From contig JACPDV010000686.1 of NCBI GenBank assembly GCA_016183835.1, positions 1 to 9,604 of the forward strand: 9,604 bases of DNA, read 5' to 3'. Every line of letters starts with the position of its first letter. The stretch's first letter is position 1. This document shows, one piece after another, positions 1-7,246 of this stretch. The DNA comes from Armatimonadota bacterium (GTDB lineage Bacteria > Armatimonadota > UBA10988). The notes under the pieces were generated by a model, which made no database searches, was not told the origin of the DNA, and saw only the letters and a list, made by a program, of their open reading frames with translations. The position numbers and the translations under genes were made by a program.

Positions 1-147
1 CGGCATAAGCCGCCGGCCGGCGCGATGCCGGGCAACTTCGGCGGGATGGGTGGCATGCCCGGCATGGGCGGACTGGGCGGGCTGGGCGGGCTGCAGATGC
101 CGCCCGGCGCCGCGCCGATGGTCCTGCCCGAGGCCGGTCCGCGGTGA
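1..147 (+). CDS. C-terminal end of an unidentified protein with Gly/Met-rich tail (5' partial)
   Basis: The frame starting at base 1 is open to a TGA at 145-147, giving 48 residues of a protein that begins before the window. The visible part is low complexity: a run of Gly, Met, Leu and Pro with repeated GGM/GMGG/GLGG units, then a Pro/Ala-rich end finishing in EAGPR. Gly/Met tails of this sort occur on several unrelated bacterial proteins (GroEL and Ffh among them), so the tail alone gives no function and I do not assign one. Its stop codon overlaps the GTG start of the next gene (GTGA at 144-147), which supports this frame as real and suggests co-transcription and translational coupling with the glycosyltransferase downstream. 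The overlapping +2 frame beginning at 50 is rejected as a shadow because it is Arg/Pro/Ala-rich with no recognisable fold. Confidence 0.65.
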   Translation, partial: RHKPPAGAMPGNFGGMGGMPGMGGLGGLGGLQMPPGAAPMVLPEAGPR

Positions 148-1505
148 CCGCGCTGCGCCGCGCCCTGGCCGACCACCCGCGCCTGCGCGGCGGGGTGGTG
201 GTCGCCGGGACGGTGCTGCTCGGCCTGGTCTGCTTCGGACCCTACATCTGGTGGCGGGCCAAGGTGGTGCCGGGACACCCGGAGCAGCACAACACCGACT
301 TCACCTGCTACACCACCGCCGCCCGCGAGTTCCTCCACGGCGGCCGGCCCTACGACGTGGTCAATCCCGGCGGCCTGAACTATCTCTACCCGCCGCTGCT
401 GGCCCTCCTCGTGGCGCCGCTGGCGGGCCTGCGCGAGCAGCCGCAAGCGCTCTGCTGGCTGGCCTTCAGCCTGGCCTGCCTGGCCGGCTGCTGGCTGGAG
501 GCCGAGCGGCTGTGCCGGCTCCAGCGCGGCGAGGGCGGCGGAGCGGGCCCGCCCGCGCCCTGGTGGGTGGCGGCAGGCGCGCCCCTGGCCGTGGGCATGC
601 AGGCGCAGGCGGCGCTGCGCTTCGGGCAAGTCTCGCCGCTGCTCCTCTTGCTCCTCCTCAGCGGCTACCGGTTGGCGCGCCACGGCCGGTCGGCCGGGCA
701 GGTGTGGGCCGGCGGCTTCCTGCTGGCCTTCGCGACGGTGCTGAAGGCCACCCCGGCTCTGCCGGCGGCGGTCTTGTGGCTGCTCCTGGCTGCGGCGCCG
801 CGCCGGCCGGACGACCTCCCGCGCGGGCGCCCGGCGCCCGGTCTGCTCGGCGGGCTGGCGGCCGGCGCCGTGGTCTGGGCGCTGCTCTTCCCGGCCTGCC
901 TCCTGGGCTGGCGGGCCAACCTGGCCTACCTCGGCGAGTGGTTGGACAAGGTCGCCCTGAGCGGTGACCCGGCCGGCCGCCTCGGCTGGCTGCTGTGCTC
1001 CACCCTGAACCAGAGCCTCACCAACGGGCTCCGGCTGCTGGGCACCACGCTGTGGGCCACGCCGCCGCCGGCCGAGCTGGCGAAGCTGCTCACGGCGACG
1101 CTCCTGGCGCTCGTGCTGGCGGCCGCCTTCCGGCGTGCGCGCGACGAAGAGCCTACCGGCCAGGCGGCCGTGTTCGGGCTCGCCGCCTTGCTCTCCATCC
1201 TGGCCGCCCCGCTGTGCGGCATCCACATGTACCTGCTCGCGCTGCCGGCCGTGCTCTTCGTGCCGCTCTGGCTGCACCGCCGGGGCCGCTCGCGGCTGGC
1301 CTTCCGCGTGGCCACCGTGCCCTGGGTGATCGCCGCGCTGTCCGACCTCCTGGGCAGCCGGATCGGGCTTCTGGGTCTCGGCATGTCGGCCTGGTGCGCC
1401 TGGGCGGCGGTGCTCCTCACCGTGGAGCCGCCGACACCTCCAGCATCCGCCAGCCGCGCGCCGGCAGAGCCAGCACCAGCGGCGCCCGCAGCTCCACCCC
1501 GCTGA
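144..1505 (+). CDS. GT87 / DUF2029-type polytopic membrane glycosyltransferase
   Basis: 453 residues, with about ten hydrophobic segments (roughly 18-37, 78-97, 101-118, 141-156, 163-175, 186-218, 233-255, 312-329, 341-377, 386-426). The first loop carries an acidic residue (D52) in the sequence TDFTCYTTAAREFLHGGRPYD, followed by LNYLYPPLLALL at 78-89. This is the usual start of GT-C enzymes of the GT87/DUF2029 family, which move a sugar, typically mannose, from a polyprenyl-phosphate donor on the outer face of the cytoplasmic membrane. LKATPAL (200-206), STLNQS (286-291) and a loop His (H361) after APLCGI also fit. Donor and acceptor cannot be told from sequence. The GTG start is chosen because it makes a GTGA overlap with the upstream stop, has GAGG at 130-133 ten bases away, and the next Met (residue 152) would remove the signature loop. 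The last ~29 residues are a Pro/Ala tail read antisense to the end of the convergent hydrolase gene. Confidence 0.85.
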   Translation: MTALRRALADHPRLRGGVVVAGTVLLGLVCFGPYIWWRAKVVPGHPEQHNTDFTCYTTAAREFLHGGRPYDVVNPGGLNYLYPPLLALLVAPLAGLREQPQALCWLAFSLACLAGCWLEAERLCRLQRGEGGGAGPPAPWWVAAGAPLAVGMQAQAALRFGQVSPLLLLLLLSGYRLARHGRSAGQVWAGGFLLAFATVLKATPALPAAVLWLLLAAAPRRPDDLPRGRPAPGLLGGLAAGAVVWALLFPACLLGWRANLAYLGEWLDKVALSGDPAGRLGWLLCSTLNQSLTNGLRLLGTTLWATPPPAELAKLLTATLLALVLAAAFRRARDEEPTGQAAVFGLAALLSILAAPLCGIHMYLLALPAVLFVPLWLHRRGRSRLAFRVATVPWVIAALSDLLGSRIGLLGLGMSAWCAWAAVLLTVEPPTPPASASRAPAEPAPAAPAAPPR

Positions 1506-4500
1506 TCGCGTCGCGCACCTTCGCCCCGGGCAGCCGGCGCAGCAGGCCGCCCAGGTCCAGCCGGCACGTCACCGCCTCCTCGCTCTGGCTCCCCATCACC
1601 AGCAGCGCCCGCTCCGGCCGGAGGTAGAGGCTGGCCACGACCCGGGGGTTGTCCACCCGGTACAGGTCGGACTTCGCCCAGTAGCCGATGAACCGCGTCT
1701 CAAGGTCCTGGTAGCCTTCCAGCACCCGGTCGGCGGCCAGGACCGCCGGGCCGTCGCCCCCGCGCACCTCCACGTCGTGTATCAACGCGATCGCCAGCGC
1801 CTGGTCGGCAGTGTGGTGGCTGGGCAGGAAGTCGGTGCGGACGCCCCACTGCCGGCCCATGTAGCCCGCGGCGAAGGTGTCCAGCGGGATCCGGTAGTCC
1901 GGCCGGAAGTGGCTCAGCGTCTCGCCCTCGTAGAACCCGTCGCAGAACGACTGCGTGGCGATGTTCAGGCACCCGCCCGTGTGCGCGTCGAGCCACAGCG
2001 GACGGCCGGTGCGGGCGAAGATGTTGCGCAGGCGCTTCATGAAGGTCCGCGTGGCGCGGATCGGGGAGTGACCCTGGCACCGGCCGTCGCCCCCGTCCTC
2101 GCCGCAGGCCGGGTGCGACGGGTTCTCGCAGTACCACGGCACGGTGGTGCCGTCCATGTAGACGCCGTCGATGATCCCCGCGTCCGCCAGCTTCTGCACG
2201 CCGTCGAGGATCAGGTCGCCCCACGGCCCGGCCGGGCAGCCGTAGTAGACGTCCTGCTCGCGGTAGCGGCTGTGATTGTCGGGGATCAGGAAGTCGTCGC
2301 GCATCCCCGGCCACTCGGGCGTGGAGCCGGAGATGTGCTGGTTGAAGTAAACGAGGAACTGCATCCCCCGGGCGTGCGCCGCGTCGGCCATGGCCTTGAG
2401 CTTGGGCGTCTGCTCCAGGTCGGGGTAGCCCTGCCAGCGTGACCAGTGCTCCCAGATCAGCAGCCGCCGGGTGCCGTTCTGCTTGACCTGGTCGAGCAGC
2501 AGCTCGCCCGCGGCCGACCAGGCGTCGCCGAACCGCCCGGCCACCTTGTGCATGCCGGCCGGCGGCTGGTCGCAGTGGTCGAGCCAGGTGGTGAGGCCGT
2601 CCCGCTCGGGTGCGCCGGCGGGCGCCCAAGGAAGCGGCCGGGCGTCCTTGGAGAGGCGCAGCGCATCCAGCTCGAAGAGGGAGAGGTCGAGCCGCGGGCG
2701 CTGCCCCGCCAGGTCGCCGCAGAGCGGCTTGTCCCACGGCACGCTGACCTCGCGCCCACCCACGTTCAGCCGCACGGAGTCGCCCCAGGAGACGCCGACG
2801 TAGGTCCACTGGTCCTTCACGAGCCGCTGCGGGCTGCCCATCACCACCGGGTACACCTGCGCCGTGCCGGGCCGCACCACCAGCGCGCGGAAGGAGCGGT
2901 CATCGGCGTTGTAGTAGACGATCAAGCCGTCCCCGCCAGGCGCCGTGAAGGTCAGGAAGAACCGGTTGTAGGCACTGCGGTCGCGCGTCGGGTCGTATTC
3001 CTCGCCGGGGTCGAAGCCGGGACGAACCCAGGCCTCGAACGCGCCGCGGCGCGGCTCCAGGCTGTCCGCCGGCAGCTCCACCACCGCCGGTGCGCGGGCG
3101 GTCTCGAGGCCGTAGAACCCGCCGCCCCAGATCCGCGCCCGGCTTAGCGGCACCGGCTTCGCCGGGGTGACGTGCAGAGCGAAGCGGGCGGTCAGCGGCG
3201 CCGTCAGCCGCCCGGAGTGGTCCCGGAAGACGGAGCGCCAGAGCGCCGTGCCGCCGTGATAGGTCACCTCCACCTGCCGCGCGCGGTCGCGCACGTGCGC
3301 CCACTCGAGGCTCTCGGCGAGCCACGCCAGGCCGCGCTCCTCGTTGCCGATCCAGAGGTTCTCCGCCAGGTCGCGGTGCAGCCCCGCCGCGGCGATCGCG
3401 TGGCCTGCCTGAGCATGGCCCTCGTAGGCGTACTTCGCCACCTCGCGGCGCAGCGGCAATTCGAGCGCCACCCGCTCGATGGTGGCCTCGCCCAGCGGAC
3501 GCAGGGCGACCTCGTTCCAGGTGAAGCCGTCGTACTCGACCGTGGACGTCACGGCCAGCTCGAGGCGGGGCGACCGCCAGAGGCTCTCGATCCGCACGTG
3601 GTCGGCCGCCTGCTCGGCGATCCGGCAGGCGCGCGAGGTCCAGGCGACCGGCTTGCCGCCGGTGGTCACCACCACGCGGCTCGGCGCGGCCAGCAGCGGG
3701 CTCCCGGCGCTCACGATCGCGGCGGGCAGGGCCAGGTCGCCGTAGCGCAGCTCCTTGCCCAGCAGGCTGACCGACTTGCCCTTGACGGTGATCGGCGTCC
3801 AGGGCGGGAGCACGCCGAGCGGCAGCCCGGCCTGCGTGCCGAGCCAGGCGGGCCGCGGCGGGATGGTCAGCTCGCGAGTAGTCTCTGCCAGCACCGTGCC
3901 GGCGGCGTCGAAGACCTGCAGACGAGCGACCCCCCGGCGGCCCGCGTCACCGGCAAAGGGCAGCACGAGCCGGCAGCCGCTCTTGCCCTCCAGTGGCGCC
4001 TCGTTGCGAGTCACCTCACCCCTTCCTTGCCAAGGTGGGGGCAGGGGGCGGTCCCGTGCCTCTGCGGCGGCCCGGGAAGGCTCGGCGTCGATCGTCAGGA
4101 CTGCCTTCCGCGCGGCGCCGGAACCGTTCCGCACCAGGCCATCCACCTGCGCGGTGGCGGTGAAGTGGCGGATGGCGGTGGTAACAGCCGGTGGGGCGGG
4201 AACCGGCACGCTGCCGCTGACCAGCGGCGACGAGGCGCTCCGGACGACGTAACCCGCTCGCCCCGGCGCCGGCGTCCACGGCACGGCAGTGCAGACCCGT
4301 CCGCCGGCCGCGACCTCGAGGCTCTGCGCCAGGTCGTCGCGCGGCGGGAGCAGCAGCTCGACGGTGGTAGCCTGTTCGCCGGGGTTCACCAGCTCGAGCG
4401 CGAGCTTCTCGTCCTCGGACGGCACCTCCATCAGCCGGGCGAAGGGCCGCCGGCCGCCGAACAGCACCGCGCCGATCGGCGGCGGCGCGTAGCCCGGCCC

Positions 4501-5169
4501 GAGGTTGCCGGAGGCGTCCCACGCGCTCAGCTCGGGAATCCGCCGCCGCACCACGTTGAACCCCCAGAGGGCGTCGTCCGGCGCGGCGTGCAGCCCGAGC
4601 GAGCGGAACGGGAGGGCGATCTCGGCGGTCCAGACCTGCCCCTGACGGGCGGTCGCGGCGGACCAGTCGGCGCTCCAGTCGGCCACGTCGTTGCACGCCT
4701 CGGCCCGGCTCCCGGCGGCGTTCACCGTGAAGGTGTAGACGTGGCGCAGCTCGGCGTACCAGGTGTCGTAGGCGCCCTCGTAGCCGCCGAAGGCGATGTG
4801 GCCCTGCTTCGCCGCGTGGGGATCCTCGGGGGCGATCAGGATCGAGACGGAGTCGTCGTCGCCGCAGCGGTCGTCATGCGGGCGCTTGTAAGCCAGCGGC
4901 CGGCCGGGCTCGGGCTCGGCGCAGATCACGGCCAGGTACAGCGCGTCCGCGTCGTAACAGGCGAGGAGACGGGTCTGCGGCTCCGCAAGACTGCCGCCGC
5001 CACTGGCCAGGAACCCGGTCACCGCCGCCGCGTCGGACCACTCCGCCGGAGCGACCCGGCCGTCGAGCCGCGGCGGCGCGGCCACCCGGGGCAGGCTCAG
5101 GCAGCTCCTCGGGAGCGGCGCGGCGACAGCCGGCGCGGCAACGAGGGCGAGCAGAACGGCGCGGTGCAT
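1417..5169 (-). CDS. Secreted multidomain glycoside-hydrolase-like protein (CBM9-like, LamG-like, DUF6067-like barrel)
   Basis: 1,250 residues from ATG at 5169. The reading frame stays open far upstream, but this start gives a clean signal peptide (MHRAVLLALVAAPAVAA, cleavage near residue 16) and has GGAG eight bases upstream (5178-5181). Residues ~30-220 resemble the carbohydrate-binding family 9-like sandwich: LDGRVAPAEW, then ADALYLAVICAEP, then a DDSVSILIAP strand. Residues ~220-680 are beta-rich and unassigned. Residues ~685-840 look like a LamG/concanavalin-type domain (GAFEAWVRP, WTYVGVSW, LNVGG). Residues ~885-1130 look like a TIM-barrel glycosidase of the DUF6067 type, with LLIWEHWSRW (E907), IDGVYMDG (D1001, D1006), WLDAH (D1061) and FYEGETLSHF (E1081, E1083). 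D1006, D1061 and the E1081/E1083 pair are candidate catalytic acids; this is inference. A short beta-rich domain closes the protein. Role: probably polysaccharide or glycoconjugate processing outside the cytoplasm, substrate unknown. Oddities are an in-frame hairpin repeat at residues ~366-390 and an 89-bp convergent overlap with the GT87 gene. Confidence 0.85.
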   Translation of the reverse strand: MHRAVLLALVAAPAVAAPLPRSCLSLPRVAAPPRLDGRVAPAEWSDAAAVTGFLASGGGSLAEPQTRLLACYDADALYLAVICAEPEPGRPLAYKRPHDDRCGDDDSVSILIAPEDPHAAKQGHIAFGGYEGAYDTWYAELRHVYTFTVNAAGSRAEACNDVADWSADWSAATARQGQVWTAEIALPFRSLGLHAAPDDALWGFNVVRRRIPELSAWDASGNLGPGYAPPPIGAVLFGGRRPFARLMEVPSEDEKLALELVNPGEQATTVELLLPPRDDLAQSLEVAAGGRVCTAVPWTPAPGRAGYVVRSASSPLVSGSVPVPAPPAVTTAIRHFTATAQVDGLVRNGSGAARKAVLTIDAEPSRAAAEARDRPLPPPWQGRGEVTRNEAPLEGKSGCRLVLPFAGDAGRRGVARLQVFDAAGTVLAETTRELTIPPRPAWLGTQAGLPLGVLPPWTPITVKGKSVSLLGKELRYGDLALPAAIVSAGSPLLAAPSRVVVTTGGKPVAWTSRACRIAEQAADHVRIESLWRSPRLELAVTSTVEYDGFTWNEVALRPLGEATIERVALELPLRREVAKYAYEGHAQAGHAIAAAGLHRDLAENLWIGNEERGLAWLAESLEWAHVRDRARQVEVTYHGGTALWRSVFRDHSGRLTAPLTARFALHVTPAKPVPLSRARIWGGGFYGLETARAPAVVELPADSLEPRRGAFEAWVRPGFDPGEEYDPTRDRSAYNRFFLTFTAPGGDGLIVYYNADDRSFRALVVRPGTAQVYPVVMGSPQRLVKDQWTYVGVSWGDSVRLNVGGREVSVPWDKPLCGDLAGQRPRLDLSLFELDALRLSKDARPLPWAPAGAPERDGLTTWLDHCDQPPAGMHKVAGRFGDAWSAAGELLLDQVKQNGTRRLLIWEHWSRWQGYPDLEQTPKLKAMADAAHARGMQFLVYFNQHISGSTPEWPGMRDDFLIPDNHSRYREQDVYYGCPAGPWGDLILDGVQKLADAGIIDGVYMDGTTVPWYCENPSHPACGEDGGDGRCQGHSPIRATRTFMKRLRNIFARTGRPLWLDAHTGGCLNIATQSFCDGFYEGETLSHFRPDYRIPLDTFAAGYMGRQWGVRTDFLPSHHTADQALAIALIHDVEVRGGDGPAVLAADRVLEGYQDLETRFIGYWAKSDLYRVDNPRVVASLYLRPERALLVMGSQSEEAVTCRLDLGGLLRRLPGAKVRDAISGVELRAPLVLALPARGWRMLEVSAAPR
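4012..4063. repeat. Dispersed GC-rich hairpin repeat lying in frame inside the hydrolase gene
   Basis: On the + strand, CCCCTTCCTTG (4019-4029) and CAAGGTGGGGG (4031-4041) form a hairpin with a mismatch and a wobble in the stem. A further G/C-rich run follows, ending in GGTCCCG. In the coding direction it reads DRPLPPPWQGRGEVTRNE, the Pro-Leu-Pro...Trp/Arg-Gly-Arg-Gly type of peptide that the intergenic repeats at 7311-7470 also give (PALPPAKRGEAGG and PTPALPRWRRGG). The likeness in layout (C-rich arm, short G/C/A loop, G-rich arm) suggests one repeat family that entered this gene without breaking the frame. Boundaries are approximate. Confidence 0.55.
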
Positions 5170-5177
5170 GGGAGGGG

Positions 5178-5181
5178 CTCC
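5178..5181 (-). promoter_or_regulatory. Ribosome binding site of the secreted hydrolase
   Basis: GGAG on the minus strand, eight bases before the ATG at 5169. Together with the signal peptide that follows, it decides this start among the many possible starts in a frame open back to 5799. I see no convincing promoter in the 50 bp between the reductase stop and this start, so the gene may be read from the arsR promoter. Confidence 0.5.
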
Positions 5182-5219
5182 GTGGCCCCTGCATTCGGCA
5201 GCCTGCCGTGGCAACCTGT

Positions 5220-6878
5220 CTAGCCCTCCGTCTCGCCCATCCAGCACGTGATGCCGCCGTCCAGGTAGCGCACGTCTTTCAGCCCGGCGCACTTCAGCTT
5301 GCGGTAGGCGTCGGCGCTGCGCAGGCCGCCCTTGCAGTAGACCACCACCGGCCGGTCCGCCGGCAGCTCGCCCGCCCGCTCGGGGATCTGGGCCAGCGGG
5401 ATCAGCCGCGCCCCGGCGATCCGGCCCTGAGCCCACTCGTGCGGCTCGCGGCAGTCCAGCAGCACCGTCTCCGGCGTGCAGGTGCGGCACAGCTCGCCCG
5501 GCATCACGCCGCGGGTCGCCTCGTCCAGCTTGTTGCCCATCACGTTCGCCGCGGTGATCACGATGTCCATGGCCGGAGCGTAGGGCGGTGCGTAGCCCAG
5601 GTCGAGACTGGCCACCTGCTCGGTCGTCATGCCCGCGGTGATCGCCGTGGCCAGCACGTCGATGCGCTTGCTCACCTCGCCCGCGCCGAAGCACTGCGCG
5701 CCCACCACCCGCCGGGTGTCCTTTTCGGCGTGCAACACCAGCGTCAGCGCGGCACTCCCCGGCATGTAGCCCGGGATGTCGTTCTGCGGCACGAGGCACG
5801 ACTCATACCGCTCGGCGCCGAGCCGTTCCAGGTCGCGCTGCTGCAGCCCGGTGCGCCCGATGTTCAGCCCGCCCACGCGCACCAGCGCCGTGCCCACCAC
5901 GCCGGGGAAGCAGTCGTTGCCGCCGGCCATGTTCACCGCCGCCACGCGGCCCTGTTTGTTGGCCGTGCTGCCCAGCGGGATCCAGGTCGGCTCGCCGGTG
6001 ACGATCTGCGTCTGCTCGGCGCAGTCGCCCGCGGCGTAGATGTCCGGGTCGCTAGTCTGCATCCGCTGGTTGACCCGGATGGTGTTGCGCAGGCCCAGCT
6101 CCAGCCCCGCCTCGCCGGCGAGCTCGCTGTTGGGCCGCACGCCCACGCCCATGATCACCAGCTCCGCCGGCACCGGCCCGCGGCTGGTGAGCACGCCGGT
6201 GACCCGCCGCTCGTCGCGCTCGAGCCCCTCGACGCGGGTCGCGAGCAGCACGTCGGCGCCCATCTGCTCGAGCTCCTTGACCGCCGCGACCGCCACCACC
6301 TCGTCCACCGGCGGCAGCACTTGCGGCAGCAGCTCGATCAGGGTCACGGCCATGCCGCGCTCGCGCAGGTTCTCCACCATCTCGAGCCCGATGAAGCCGG
6401 CGCCCGCCACCACCGCGCGGCGGACGTTGTACTGCTCGATGAAATCGTCGATGGCGAAGGCGTCGGTGACGCTGCGGAGGGTGAACACGCCCGGCGCGTC
6501 GAGCCCCTCGATGGGCGGCATCAGCGGCCGCGCGCCGGTGGCCAGGCCGAGCTTACTGTACTCGAGGGTCCGCGTGCCTCCGCCGGCCAGGTCGACGATT
6601 TCGAGCGTGTGGGCGGCCGCGTCGATGCGCGTCGCGCGGTGGCCGGTGAGCATGGTGACGCCGTTCTTCCGCCCGAAGTCCTCCGCCTCGCGGACGAGAA
6701 GCTTCTTGCGGTCCTCGAAGACCCGGCCGAGGTAGTAGGGCGTGCCGCAGGCGGCATACGAGATGATCCCCTCGTCGGTGACGAGCGTGATGGGGATGTC
6801 GGGGTCCATGCGGCGGGCTTTGGCGGCCATCTTGGGCCCGGCGGCGACGCCGCCGACGATCACGAGGTGCGGTTTCAA
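5220..6878 (-). CDS. CoA-disulfide / persulfide reductase with C-terminal rhodanese domain (CoADR-RHD type)
   Basis: 552 residues of a cytoplasmic flavoprotein. The FAD-binding GGVAAG is at 9-14, the single redox cysteine C44 lies in SYAACGTPYYLG, ATGARP is at 113-118, the NAD(P)H-binding Rossmann motif GAGFIGLE at 159-166, and the second FAD motif AAGDCAE at 282-288. A dimerisation domain (~325-440) ends in APPYAPAMDIVITAANVMGNKL. A rhodanese domain follows (~469-548) with LDCREPHEW and the active loop CKGGLRS (C515 to R520). One redox Cys without a CxxxxC pair is typical of CoA-disulfide reductase and NADH-dependent persulfide reductase enzymes. Those with a rhodanese tail reduce CoA-disulfides, CoA- or glutathione-persulfides or polysulfide using NAD(P)H; the exact substrate is not readable. 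The start is TTG at 6876-6878, fixed by AGGAG six bases upstream (6885-6889) and by the need to keep VIVGGVAAG. It lies three bases after the arsR stop, so the two are surely co-translated. An extra CRTC pair (C464, C467) sits just before the rhodanese domain. Confidence 0.93.
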   Translation of the reverse strand: MKPHLVIVGGVAAGPKMAAKARRMDPDIPITLVTDEGIISYAACGTPYYLGRVFEDRKKLLVREAEDFGRKNGVTMLTGHRATRIDAAAHTLEIVDLAGGGTRTLEYSKLGLATGARPLMPPIEGLDAPGVFTLRSVTDAFAIDDFIEQYNVRRAVVAGAGFIGLEMVENLRERGMAVTLIELLPQVLPPVDEVVAVAAVKELEQMGADVLLATRVEGLERDERRVTGVLTSRGPVPAELVIMGVGVRPNSELAGEAGLELGLRNTIRVNQRMQTSDPDIYAAGDCAEQTQIVTGEPTWIPLGSTANKQGRVAAVNMAGGNDCFPGVVGTALVRVGGLNIGRTGLQQRDLERLGAERYESCLVPQNDIPGYMPGSAALTLVLHAEKDTRRVVGAQCFGAGEVSKRIDVLATAITAGMTTEQVASLDLGYAPPYAPAMDIVITAANVMGNKLDEATRGVMPGELCRTCTPETVLLDCREPHEWAQGRIAGARLIPLAQIPERAGELPADRPVVVYCKGGLRSADAYRKLKCAGLKDVRYLDGGITCWMGETEG

Positions 6879-6881
6879 GGT

Positions 6882-7226
6882 CTACTCCTCTCGGGACGGT
6901 GTGCTGCCGGTGAGGGCGGCGGTGGCCGCGGCCTGGCGGCGGATCAGGGCGCAGAGGTGGTCGCACAGGTCGCCCTTGAGCCCCTCGGCCAGGCTGACCA
7001 CCACGCACCCGCCCACCCGCCGGCGCGCCACCAGCCCGGCCTGCTCCAGCCGCGCGACATGGCGCGAGACATTCGGCTGCGTGGTGCCCACGCACTCCAC
7101 CAGCTCCGACACGGTGCGCTCGCCGGCGTCCAGCACCTGCAGGATGCGCAGCCGCAACGGGTCGCCCAACGCCTGGAACCGCTCCGCCAGGAGCGGCAGC
7201 AGCGCCGGATCCACGGTGTCGAGCAT
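6882..7226 (-). CDS. ArsR/SmtB-family transcriptional repressor, probably thiol- or metal-responsive
   Basis: 114 residues, the usual length for this family of dimeric winged-helix repressors. ALGDPLRLRILQVL (19-32) is the family signature at the second helix. TVSELVECVGTTQPNVSRHVARLEQAGLVARRR (38-70) is the helix-turn-helix and the start of the wing. Four cysteines are present: C45 just before the recognition helix, C74 in the wing, and C88 and C92 (CDHLC) in the predicted C-terminal helix. There is no CVCDLC arsenite site. A cysteine near the recognition helix plus one in the last helix recalls the persulfide sensors BigR/SqrR, which form a tetrasulfide link between two such residues. A metal sensor cannot be excluded. 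The ATG start has GAGG eight bases upstream. Its stop codon overlaps the ribosome site region of the reductase gene. It is expected to repress its own promoter at the palindrome 24 bp upstream and to be relieved by the ligand that the reductase handles (inference). Confidence 0.92.
   Translation of the reverse strand: MLDTVDPALLPLLAERFQALGDPLRLRILQVLDAGERTVSELVECVGTTQPNVSRHVARLEQAGLVARRRVGGCVVVSLAEGLKGDLCDHLCALIRRQAAATAALTGSTPSREE
6885..6889 (-). promoter_or_regulatory. Ribosome binding site deciding the TTG start of the reductase
   Basis: AGGAG on the minus strand, formed by the last Glu codons of arsR just before its TAG, six bases from the TTG start of the reductase. The site lies inside arsR, so ribosomes finishing arsR are positioned to begin the next gene. 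Confidence 0.75.
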
Positions 7227-7234
7227 GGTGAGTG

Positions 7235-7238
7235 CCTC
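7235..7238 (-). promoter_or_regulatory. Ribosome binding site of arsR
   Basis: GAGG on the minus strand, eight bases before the arsR ATG. Given the predicted transcript start near 7240-7243, the leader would be only about 14-17 nt long, nearly all of it taken up by this site. Confidence 0.6.
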
Positions 7239-7246
7239 GGAATGAG

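Noticed and set aside
50..967. 305-codon + strand frame overlapping the GT87 gene
   Set aside because: Arg/Pro/Gly/Ala-rich shadow of the GT87 frame. The GT87 frame has membrane segments, the family loop motif and a coupled start.
3172..5223. 683-codon open frame on the + strand
   Set aside because: Antisense to the CBM9-LamG-DUF6067 gene; no recognisable motif, Arg/Gly/His-rich.
5170..5799. N-terminal extension of the secreted hydrolase frame up to 5799
   Set aside because: The extra 210 codons lie in another frame of the reductase's rhodanese region and look like shadow sequence. The start at 5169 has a signal peptide and a ribosome site.
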